A stretch of 18,133 nt of DNA from contig CAZEDU010000101.1 in the NCBI GenBank assembly GCA_964511185.1, positions 1 to 18,133 on the forward strand, read 5' to 3'. Shown piece after piece: positions 8,996 through 15,559 of this stretch (position 1 is its first letter; every line of letters begins with the position of its first letter). Both the position numbers and the translations under genes were made by a program. The notes under the pieces were generated by a model, which was given only the letters and a program-made list of their open reading frames with translations, was not told where the DNA came from and made no database searches. The DNA is from CAZEDU01 sp964511185. GTDB taxonomy: Bacteria; Myxococcota; Myxococcia; Myxococcales; Myxococcaceae.

Positions 8996-9604
8996 ATGAC
9001 CTCTCCTTGCTCACGTTGCGCCGCCGCGCTGGGCTCCTCCTGCTGCGAGGTGAAGCCCGAGGACAGGCTCGCCACGCTCACCCTCGCCGACGTGGAGCGC
9101 ATCGAGGCGCACACCGGGCAGCCGCGCGCGCGGTTCGCGGAGCACGAGTGGATGGACTGGGACGAGGCGCGCGCGTACGAGGCGAGGCGGCTGCTCTTCG
9201 AGGGCTACTTCGGGCACCAGCCGCGGCGGCTCACGCTGCGGCGAAAGAACGGCGCCTGCGTCTTTTTCGCCCCCGGGCAAGGTTGTCGGCTGACCGTCGA
9301 GGCGCGGCCGGTGGCGTGCCGGCTCTACCCGTTCGACCGCCACGCCGACGGCACCTGGGGCGTGCTGATGGCGCGGCACGGTGGCCTCGATGCGGCGCGT
9401 GCGTCGGCGCGCGCGGGCGAGCTGGCGTGCCTGGCGGTGGAGGAGTCTTCGAGCTTGGGCGCGCTGTACGCGGCGTTCGACACGACGCCCGAGGCGGTCG
9501 AAGCGCTCGGCGGGGTCCTGCGAGAGCAAGCGAGGGCGCACGGAAGGGCCGAATCCATCCCACAAAGTGGGAACGGCCGCCGGCGCGCGCCTTCCCGCCG
9601 CTGA
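8996..9604 (+). CDS. YkgJ-type CxxCxxCC-family metal-binding protein
   Basis: The product from ATG 8996 is 202 residues. It carries the cysteine layout of the YkgJ family, described as zinc- or iron-chelating: C5xxC8, C16-C17, then C88, C97 and C108 in the family-like tail G-x-C-x-F...G-C...RP-x-x-C-R-L-Y-P-F. The cellular role of the family is poorly defined, so no pathway is assigned. An in-frame GTG at 8975 lies inside the terminator stem and is unlikely to be the start. No Shine-Dalgarno sequence precedes 8996, which is a pyrimidine-rich terminator tail. The last 30 or so residues are Arg/Gly/Ser-rich and look unconserved. The SprT-like gene follows 28 bp later on the same strand. Confidence 0.75.
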   Translation: MTSPCSRCAAALGSSCCEVKPEDRLATLTLADVERIEAHTGQPRARFAEHEWMDWDEARAYEARRLLFEGYFGHQPRRLTLRRKNGACVFFAPGQGCRLTVEARPVACRLYPFDRHADGTWGVLMARHGGLDAARASARAGELACLAVEESSSLGALYAAFDTTPEAVEALGGVLREQARAHGRAESIPQSGNGRRRAPSRR

Positions 9605-9632
9605 GCGGGCCGGTGATAGCATTGCGGTTGCC

Positions 9633-10394
9633 GTGGGCGCTTCACCCTTTCAGCTGTCGCTGTTCGACGAGAAAGCGCAAGGGCGCGAGGGTGCGCTTCG
9701 CCGGCTTCCGACGCGCGAGGAGCTGCTGGTCAAGGCCGACGGGCTCGCGCACCAGCTGTCGCGCGAGCTGGGGCTGCCGGTTCGGCTGTCGGTGACCGAC
9801 AACCGCTCGACGATGGTGAGCTTCCGGCGAGGGCAGAGCGCGCTGCGCTTGCGGCTGCACCACATGTTCCTCGACGCGCCGCAGCCGGTGGTGCAGGCGA
9901 TCGCCGACTACGCCGGGCGCGGCTCGCGCACCGCGGGGCCGGTGCTCGACGACTACATTCGAGGCCGCCAACCGCTGATCCGCCAGGACCGCCCGCGCGA
10001 CACCGAGCTCAACCCGCGGGGCCGCTGCTTCGACTTGAAGGCCATCTTCGAGCGCCTCAACCAGACCTATTTTCAGAGCGGGATTCAGGCGCAGATCGGC
10101 TGGGGGCGCATGCCCGGCAGGCGGCGCCGCAGGTCGATTCGCTTGGGCGTCTACGACCACCAGACGCGCGAGATTCGCCTGCACCCCGCGCTCGACCGGC
10201 CGGACGTGCCGGCGTTCTTCGTGGAGTTCATCGTCTTCCACGAGATGCTGCACCAGCTCTTCCCGAGCCACGCGCGGAACGGCCGCCGCGTGCACCACCC
10301 GCGTGCCTTCCGCGACCGGGAGCGGGCCTTCCCGTACTACGAGGCCGCTTTGCGCTGGGAGAAGCAGAACCTTCGAATGCTCCTGCGCGGTTGA
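9633..10394 (+). CDS. SprT-like zinc metallopeptidase domain protein
   Basis: The frame is open further upstream, but that part is antisense-like, out-of-frame sequence of the YkgJ gene. The first reasonable start is GTG 9633, giving 253 residues (VGASPFQLSLF...). No good ribosome binding site is visible, so the start is uncertain. The pattern L..IFERLNQTYF...I.WGR......LGVYD...REIRLHPALD.....FFVEFIVFHEMLHQLF follows the SprT-like fold: an LN..YF helix, beta strands, then H203-EML-H207 with Glu204 as catalytic residue. The downstream VHHP..F (His221, His222) may supply the third zinc ligand. Unlike full SprT or Spartan proteins there is no C-terminal zinc ribbon. Family members cleave DNA-protein crosslinks or are uncharacterised; the function here is not established. 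The 3' end overlaps a convergent ASCH gene. Confidence 0.75.
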   Translation: MGASPFQLSLFDEKAQGREGALRRLPTREELLVKADGLAHQLSRELGLPVRLSVTDNRSTMVSFRRGQSALRLRLHHMFLDAPQPVVQAIADYAGRGSRTAGPVLDDYIRGRQPLIRQDRPRDTELNPRGRCFDLKAIFERLNQTYFQSGIQAQIGWGRMPGRRRRRSIRLGVYDHQTREIRLHPALDRPDVPAFFVEFIVFHEMLHQLFPSHARNGRRVHHPRAFRDRERAFPYYEAALRWEKQNLRMLLRG

Positions 10395-10986
10395 GCCGGC
10401 ACCAGGCGACGAACGCGCGGCCGCGCGGGGACAGCGCGTAGCCGACCTCGAAGCTCTGGGTGAGCCCCAGCTTCTTGAGCCTTCGCACCTTCTCTTTGAA
10501 CGGCAGCGTTTCGAGCTGGAGCGAAGGCGCGAGCTGCGAGGCGGCGGTGTGCGGGCGCTGCTCGATGAGCCTGAGCGTGCGGAAGGGCCAGCGCCGCGGC
10601 GGGCTCCAGGCCGCCAGCCGTTCGTAGAGCTGGGCCGCTTCGTCGTCGCTCAGCTCTTCGTTCAGCGCGAGCGGCACGCGGTCCTCGTCGCCGGCGTGGT
10701 GGAGCGCGATGCGCCAGAGCGGTCGGCGGTTGGAGAGCGGCGCGTCGCTCACCTGCGCGAGGTATTCCTTGAGCGCGGCCAGGCCCGTAAAGCCGCTGCG
10801 GCGGGCGTCGTCTTCGGTGAGCGCCCCGACGGTGGTGGCGCGGATCTCTTCGACTTCGACCACGCCGATGGGGTGCACGCGGTAGCGGCCGCCGGCCTTC
10901 ACCCGGGCCTTGGGCCACTGGCGGAACGTGAGGGTGACCGAGCCGTCGACCAAGCCGGCGTGGAAGCGCTTCTGAAACAGGAGCAT
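10228..10986 (-). CDS. ASCH-domain protein, convergently overlapping the SprT-like gene
   Basis: The frame from ATG at 10986 gives 252 residues. The first 50 or so (MLLFQKRFHAGLVDGSVTLT, then FRQW, RVKAGGRYRV and VVEVEEI) match the ASCH (ASC-1 homology) domain, a PUA-related fold thought to bind RNA or modified nucleotides. The middle part, to about residue 197, has a charged helical character (ELSDDEAAQLYERLAAW; FKEKVRRLKKLGL) and a possible winged-helix feel; I do not recognise a second named domain. The last 55 or so residues are encoded opposite the SprT-like gene and are Arg/Gly/Ala/Ser-rich, typical of antisense read-through, so the ancestral stop may have been lost. No clear Shine-Dalgarno sequence precedes the ATG. 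It is divergent from pyk, 65 bp apart, so both promoters share a short region. ASCH assignment is good; function is unknown. Confidence 0.75.
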   Translation of the reverse strand: MLLFQKRFHAGLVDGSVTLTFRQWPKARVKAGGRYRVHPIGVVEVEEIRATTVGALTEDDARRSGFTGLAALKEYLAQVSDAPLSNRRPLWRIALHHAGDEDRVPLALNEELSDDEAAQLYERLAAWSPPRRWPFRTLRLIEQRPHTAASQLAPSLQLETLPFKEKVRRLKKLGLTQSFEVGYALSPRGRAFVAWCRLNRAGAFEGSASPSAKRPRSTGRPAPGRGRHAGGARGGRSARGSGRAGAASRGRR

Positions 10987-11012
10987 GGCAGTCGAGTAAC
11001 ACAGGAACGGGC

Positions 11013-11041
11013 TTGACCTGCGTATGGCCCCCTTCGATAAC
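11013..11041 (+). promoter_or_regulatory. Sigma-70-like promoter of pyk
   Basis: TTGACC (11013-11018, 5 of 6 to consensus) and GATAAC (11036-11041, 4 of 6) are separated by exactly 17 bp. The predicted transcription start near 11048 is only about 4 nt before the pyk ATG at 11052, so the mRNA would be leaderless or nearly so. No Shine-Dalgarno sequence is present between the -10 box and the ATG. Confidence 0.65.
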
Positions 11042-11051
11042 CCTCTGACCG

Positions 11052-12488
11052 ATGCGAAGAGCGAAAATCGTCTGCACCTTAGGTCCGGCCACCACCAACC
11101 CCGAGATGCTCGAGCGGATGCTCGCCGGCGGGATGGACGTGGCCCGGCTCAACTTCTCTCACGGCTCGCACGAGCAGCACGCCAAGTCCATCGAATGGCT
11201 TCGGGCGGCCTCGCTCAAGGTGCGCAAGGCGGTCGGCATCCTGGGGGACCTGCAGGGCCCGAAGATTCGCACCGGGCGGCTGGAGAAGGGAGCGATCGAG
11301 CTGGTGGAGGGCAAGGAGTTCTCCATCACCACCGATGAGACCGTGCAGGGGAACGAGGAGATCGTCTCGACGACCTACCCGCACCTCGCGGCGGACGTGA
11401 GCGTCGGCGACCGCATTCTGCTCGATGACGGCCTGCTCGAGCTCAAGGTGCTGTTCACCGACAAGAAGCAGCTCGTTCGCACCGAGGTGGTGCACGGCGG
11501 CACGCTGAAGAACAACAAGGGCATCAACCTGCCGGGCGTCGCGCTCAGGGCCGAGGCGCTGACCGCGAAGGACCGGGAAGACCTGATCTTCGGCATCAAG
11601 GCGGGCATCGACTACGTCGCGCTGTCGTTCGTGCGGAACCCGGCCGACCTCGACGTGGCGCGGCAGGCGATGGCCGAAGCGGGCCGGCAGGTGCCGATCA
11701 TCGCCAAGCTCGAGAAGCCCGAGGCGTTGGCGCGGCTCGACGCGATCTTGGACAAGGCCGACGGGGTGATGGTCGCGCGCGGCGACCTGGGCGTGGAGAT
11801 TCCGCCCGAGGAGGTGCCGGCGATTCAGAAGGACATCATTCGCCGGGCGAACCTGCGCGGGCTGCCGGTCATCGTCGCGACGCAGATGCTCAACTCGATG
11901 ATCGACCACCCGCGGCCCACGCGGGCGGAGGCGTCGGACGTGGCGAACGCGGTGTTCGACGGCACCGACGCGCTGATGCTCTCGGGCGAGAGCGCGTCCG
12001 GCAAGTACCCGCTCGAATCGGTGCAGATGATGGAGCGGATCATCCTGTCGGCCGAGTCGGCGATGCGCGCCGCGCGGCAGCAACAGACGGCGGGCAAGGG
12101 TGACCCGCGGGTGATTCCGGCGCCGTTCCCCGAGGTGATCTGCGGCGTGGCGTGCCGCGCCGCGCGCGAGGCGGGCGCGTCGCTGATCGCGGCGTTCACC
12201 TTGACCGGGACCACGGCGCGGCTGCTCTCGCGCTACCGCCCGACGGTGCCGATCGTGGCGTTCAGCCCGAACCAGGAGGTCCGGCGGCGGCTGGCGCTGC
12301 TCTGGGGCGTGGTGCCGCGCGTGCTCGAGCCGATGCTGGAGACCGAGGCGATGGTCAAGCGTGTGGAGGAAGAGCTGCTCTCCCGCGGGCTGGCCCAGAA
12401 GGGCGACAAGGTCGTCATCGTCTTCGGCGCGCCCGTCGGCCAGCCGGGGAAGATCAACTCGATGCGGCTCCACACCATCGAGAAGTAA
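11052..12488 (+). CDS. pyk: Pyruvate kinase
   Basis: The product has 478 residues, normal for a bacterial type I/II pyruvate kinase. It converts phosphoenolpyruvate and ADP to pyruvate and ATP in the cytoplasm, the last step of glycolysis. The N terminus MRRAKIVCTLGPAT is typical and fixes the start. The active-site signature PIIAKLEKPEAL carries Lys219 (transition-state lysine) and Glu221, and ARGDLG carries Asp245, the divalent-metal ligands. LNFSHGSH and ATQMLNSM are also family landmarks. The C-terminal allosteric-type domain is complete (FTLTGTTARLLSRYRPTVPIVAFSPN). The start codon has no Shine-Dalgarno and lies about 10 nt after the -10 box. It is convergent with the DUF1697 gene, with an inverted-repeat element between them. 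Confidence 0.97.
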   Translation: MRRAKIVCTLGPATTNPEMLERMLAGGMDVARLNFSHGSHEQHAKSIEWLRAASLKVRKAVGILGDLQGPKIRTGRLEKGAIELVEGKEFSITTDETVQGNEEIVSTTYPHLAADVSVGDRILLDDGLLELKVLFTDKKQLVRTEVVHGGTLKNNKGINLPGVALRAEALTAKDREDLIFGIKAGIDYVALSFVRNPADLDVARQAMAEAGRQVPIIAKLEKPEALARLDAILDKADGVMVARGDLGVEIPPEEVPAIQKDIIRRANLRGLPVIVATQMLNSMIDHPRPTRAEASDVANAVFDGTDALMLSGESASGKYPLESVQMMERIILSAESAMRAARQQQTAGKGDPRVIPAPFPEVICGVACRAAREAGASLIAAFTLTGTTARLLSRYRPTVPIVAFSPNQEVRRRLALLWGVVPRVLEPMLETEAMVKRVEEELLSRGLAQKGDKVVIVFGAPVGQPGKINSMRLHTIEK

Positions 12489-12490
12489 AA

Positions 12491-12599
12491 GAACTGGGGA
12501 CTGTCCCGACGGGACTGTCCCCGGTGGTTGCGAGCCTGAGGCGGGCTGGACCGTCGTCTCTCGCCAGAGCTTGGTCAACCCGGGGACAGTCCCCAGCTC
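12491..12599. repeat. Inverted-repeat element with GGGACTGTCCC cores between convergent genes
   Basis: CTGGGGACTGTCCC (12494-12507) is a perfect inverted repeat of GGGACAGTCCCCAG (12583-12596). It extends to 16 of 17 bp counting GAA at 12491-12493 against CTC at 12597-12599. A second direct copy of the core (GGGACTGTCCC) is at 12511-12521 and can pair with the first copy with one T-T mismatch. The core is itself near-palindromic. The element fills the gap between pyk and the convergent DUF1697 gene and touches that gene's stop codon. There is no T-run, so it is not a classic terminator. It looks like a REP- or MITE-type intergenic repeat; no transposase lies nearby. Confidence 0.7.
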
Positions 12600-13137
12600 A
12601 GGCGGTCATCAAGGCGAGCAGCTTGGTGGTGGTGTTCCAGTTGCGAATCGTCATCTGCTGGTAGATGGGCATCGAGACGACTTTGCTCAAGCGGCTCTGC
12701 GTCGCCTTGCTGATCAGCCGCGAGTAGTAGAGCACCCCAGGGCCTGCGAAGACTTGATCCACGCCCTCTTTGATAGGCACGACGCGCAGCGCGGCGGCGG
12801 CGGTCAGCGGCGGCTTCAAAAACAGCACGTCGTAGCGAAATCGTTCTGGGGCGCCCCCGAACCGTTCGGGCGCTCGCCCGATGACCTTGGCGAGCTGCTG
12901 CTGGCTTTGCAGCACGACGCTCGCTTCGTAGCCGAACTGTGCGCTCAGCGTTCTTTCGATGTGCGGCACCAGCTTGGTGGCGCTCTGGCTGGACTCGAAC
13001 AGCACATTGCCGCTCGCGATGTACGTCTGCACGCGGGTGAAGCCGCTCGCCTCGAAGCACGCGGCGAGCTCGACCATCCGAATCAGGTTCTTTCCGCCGA
13101 CGTTGATGCCCCGCAGCAGCGCGACGTAGCGGGCCAT
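12598..13137 (-). CDS. DUF1697 family protein
   Basis: The product has 179 residues, the usual size for DUF1697. It starts MARYVALLRGINVGGKNLI, with the family landmarks LLRGINVGG, GF..VQTYIASGNVLFES and a conserved C-terminal WNTTTKL region. DUF1697 has no established function. The ATG is 1 nt after the stop of the HD-GYP gene (TGA-G-ATG), so the two are translationally coupled in one minus-strand operon. A signalling link with the HD-GYP protein is possible but inferred only from this arrangement. The TGA stop (12598-12600) overlaps the outer edge of the inverted-repeat element. Confidence 0.85.
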   Translation of the reverse strand: MARYVALLRGINVGGKNLIRMVELAACFEASGFTRVQTYIASGNVLFESSQSATKLVPHIERTLSAQFGYEASVVLQSQQQLAKVIGRAPERFGGAPERFRYDVLFLKPPLTAAAALRVVPIKEGVDQVFAGPGVLYYSRLISKATQSRLSKVVSMPIYQQMTIRNWNTTTKLLALMTA

Positions 13138-13138
13138 C

Positions 13139-14689
13139 TCACTTCAGCCCGAGCACTTGGGTCGGGATCTGCGCCTCGACGAACAGCTTGAACAAGTCAC
13201 CGTCGAGCTGCCCCGCATTCGCCTCTTTGCTGATGATGTCGAGCGCGAGCGTGTGCGGCACGGCCTTCTTGTACGGGCGGTCGGACGCGGTGAGCGCGTC
13301 GTAGATGTCGGTGATGGCCATCATCTTCGACTGAATCGGAATCTCGACGGCCGGGATGGCGCGCGGGTAGCCCTTGCCGTCGAGCTTCTCGTGGTGGGCG
13401 TAGGCAATTTCCGGCACTCGGCGCAGCGCCCGCGTCCAGGGAATCTGCTTCAGGAAGCGGTAGGTGTGCGTGACGTGCGACTCGATTTCCTTGCGCTCGG
13501 CGTGCGAGAGCGAGCCGCGCGGAATCGAGAGCACTTCCACCTCGGCGGGCGACAGGAGCGTCAGCGCGCTGCTGCGGGAGTCGCTGAAGGCGACGGCGCT
13601 CAGCGCCGAGAGCTTCTCGAAGCCGCCTTGGGCGAGCACGGTGGGGCGGTTGCAGGCCATGATGAATTCGAGCGCGTCGTCCAGCTCTTGGAGCTCCCGC
13701 GCCAGGCGTTCGGCCTCTTCGGCCTCGACCTGCTCCTTCGGCCTCCCCCCTTCGGTGAGGTCCGCGAGGCGCCGCTCCGCGGAGGCGAGCTGCCGGTCCT
13801 TGCGGGCGAGCTCGAAGCGGGCGCGGAGCAGGTCGAACTCGTGCGGGTAGAGCTTGTTCGCTTTGACCAGCACGTTCTCGCGCACGCCGACCTTGCCGAA
13901 GTCGTGCAGGAGCGAGGCGTAGCGAATCTCCTGCATGTCGGCCGGGGTGAAGCGGAGCCCCTGGAGCGGGCCGCGGTCGACCTTCTCCGCCGCCTGGGCG
14001 AGCGCCACGGTGAGCGAGGCGACGCGGCTCGAGTGGCCGGCCGTGGTCGGGTCTCGCGATTCGATGGCCACCACCGACGCCGAGACGAAGCCTTCGAACA
14101 GCTTGCCAATCTCCGTGTGCAGCACCGCGTTCTCGATGGCGGCGGCGGCCTGGCCTCCGAGCGCGAGCAGGAGCTCTTCGTCCTCGGCGGTGAAGGCGCC
14201 GGCGCGGGCGTTGAGCGCTTGAATCACACCGGTGATGTCGCCGGCGGTGTCGCGCATCGGCACGCACAACACCGAGTGGGTGCGGTAGCCGGTGCTGGTG
14301 TCGAAGGAGCGGTTGAACCGCGGGTCGGTGTACGCGTCCTTCAGGTTGATGATGGCGCCGGTCTGCGCGACCGAGCCGGCGATGCCGCTGCCGACCGGCA
14401 CGCGGATTTCCTGGCTCGACTTTTGCGCAATGCGGCTCCACAGCTCGTTCTTGTCGCGGTCGAGGATGAACAGCGAGCACCGGTCGGCTTCGACCACCTC
14501 GGCGGCCTCGGCGAGGATCAGCTCGAGCAAGGTGTCGAGGTTGCGTTCGGCCGTCATCGCCTTGGCCACGTCGAGAATCGACGTGAGCTTCTCGGCGCGT
14601 CGGGCGAGAATCGTAGCCTCCGATGGCGTGGGCTCGGTCTTCAGCACGGATGTCTCGGCGGCAGAAGGGACGGGAGGAGGTCTTAGCAC
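13139..14689 (-). CDS. GAF-HD-GYP domain protein, predicted cyclic di-GMP phosphodiesterase
   Basis: The product has 516 residues from GTG 14689; the start is uncertain, with another in-frame GTG at 14647. A GAF domain spans about residues 48-200 (LLELILAEAAEVVEADRCSL..., HSVLCVPMRD, ALNARAGAF). The HD-GYP domain follows: His219 (GHSSRV), H262-D263 (LLHDFGKVG), H432-H433-E434-K-L-D-G-K-G-Y-P (GYP at 440-442) and DIYDALTASDRPYK. All recognisable metal-ligand positions of an active HD-GYP phosphodiesterase are present. Such enzymes degrade cyclic di-GMP; some act on cGAMP. There is no signal peptide or membrane helix, so it should be a cytoplasmic sensor. The HD and HHE motifs are about 169 residues apart, roughly 100 more than usual, with a charged coiled-coil-like insert. 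DUF1697 follows it in the operon. Confidence 0.9.
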   Translation of the reverse strand: MLRPPPVPSAAETSVLKTEPTPSEATILARRAEKLTSILDVAKAMTAERNLDTLLELILAEAAEVVEADRCSLFILDRDKNELWSRIAQKSSQEIRVPVGSGIAGSVAQTGAIINLKDAYTDPRFNRSFDTSTGYRTHSVLCVPMRDTAGDITGVIQALNARAGAFTAEDEELLLALGGQAAAAIENAVLHTEIGKLFEGFVSASVVAIESRDPTTAGHSSRVASLTVALAQAAEKVDRGPLQGLRFTPADMQEIRYASLLHDFGKVGVRENVLVKANKLYPHEFDLLRARFELARKDRQLASAERRLADLTEGGRPKEQVEAEEAERLARELQELDDALEFIMACNRPTVLAQGGFEKLSALSAVAFSDSRSSALTLLSPAEVEVLSIPRGSLSHAERKEIESHVTHTYRFLKQIPWTRALRRVPEIAYAHHEKLDGKGYPRAIPAVEIPIQSKMMAITDIYDALTASDRPYKKAVPHTLALDIISKEANAGQLDGDLFKLFVEAQIPTQVLGLK

Positions 14690-15554
14690 GTCCTCCGCGC
14701 CGGCTCGGCGCCCTCGTCGCGTGCGCCTGCTTGGCCTTGGGATTGGGGTGTGGGTCGCGGTGGTTCCTGTTGATGAAAGAAGAGCGGGTGAGCCACCGGG
14801 CGTGGCTGTCGTTGGGAGGCGGCGGCAACAGCCTGGTGCTCGAGCATGGCGACTTCGCGTTCCTCGTCGACGCCAAGTTCGCCGACTTCAGCGGGCGGCT
14901 GCGGCATCAAGTCGAGCTCGAGCGCGGCAAGCGGGTGCAGCGGTTGTTGCTCACCCACTCGCACGTCGACCACGCCTCGGGCGCGACCGAGTTCAAGCAC
15001 CTGGGCGCGGTCATCGTTCACCCGCGGACGCGCGCGCGGCTGCTGCAGGAGGGCGGCGCGCTGGCGTTGCTGCCGTTCGTCGAGGTGTCGCGCGAGATTC
15101 GACTCCTGCTCGGCGATGAAGAGGTGCGGGTGATGCACCTGGGGGTGGGTCAGACCTGGTCGCGCTGCTCCAGAAGGACCGCCTGCTGGTCACCGGCGAT
15201 CTGGTGCTCAACGGCTACGTGCCGCGCGTGGACGTGGGCGCCGGCGGGGACATCACCCGCTTCGGCGCCACGCTCGACGCGCTGCTCGCGCTCGACTTCG
15301 ACCGCGTGCTGCCGGGCCACGGGCCGCCGATGACGAAGGCCGAGGTGGCGCGGTTTCGCGAGTACCTCGCGCTGCTCGAACGCGAGGTGGACCAGGCGCT
15401 CGCGCGGGGCGCTTCCGAGGACGAAGCGGCGCGCGGCATCGCGCTTCCGCGGGAGCTGGGGCTGTCGAACCCGCCGTTCGGGTGGAGCCACGAAGAGAAC
15501 GTGCGGCTCATGTACCAGGGCCGGCGGGAAGCAGTTAAGAAGGGTGGAGGATGA
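14650..15554 (+). pseudogene. Metallo-beta-lactamase-fold hydrolase, frameshifted
   Basis: Two frames together encode one MBL-fold protein. The first part (frame of ATG 14650, or ATG 14623) has a lipoprotein-like leader (LGALVACACLALGLGC), then LLLTHSHVDHASGA, the HxHxDH zinc motif, and reads to MHLGVGQT near 15150. The second part is in another frame: SDLVALLQKDRLLVTGDLVLNGY supplies the GD metal ligand and VLPGHGPP the last His, ending at TGA 15552-15554. The frames meet where the GHTxGD motif should be, and a few residues of it are missing. A 1-, 4-, 7- or 10-nt deletion fits the frame change; GACC at 15152-15155 may be a collapsed repeat. The remaining motif reads GQT, not GHT, so one zinc ligand is also changed. 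A sequencing error is possible. The 5' end overlaps the divergent HD-GYP gene; the stop overlaps the rpe region. Confidence 0.7.
15546..15550 (+). promoter_or_regulatory. Ribosome binding site deciding the rpe start
   Basis: GGAGG (15546-15550) abuts ATG 15551 but is 9 nt before the in-frame ATG 15560. The second ATG therefore has the better spacing and gives the family-typical N terminus. ATG 15551 would overlap the upstream TGA as ATGA. Confidence 0.6.
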
Positions 15555-15559
15555 GCGCG

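Noticed and set aside
11079..12578. A 499-codon minus-strand open frame opposite pyk
   Set aside because: Antisense of a certain pyruvate kinase gene; the sequence has only His/Arg/Leu-rich shadow composition.
12491..12599. The inverted-repeat element as an insertion sequence or CRISPR repeat
   Set aside because: It is too short to encode a transposase and has three cores without regular spacers, so neither label fits.
15204..15554. A separate small gene starting at GTG 15204
   Set aside because: Its sequence carries the C-terminal MBL motifs (GD and GHG) and continues the upstream frame, so it is the second half of the broken gene rather than an independent one.
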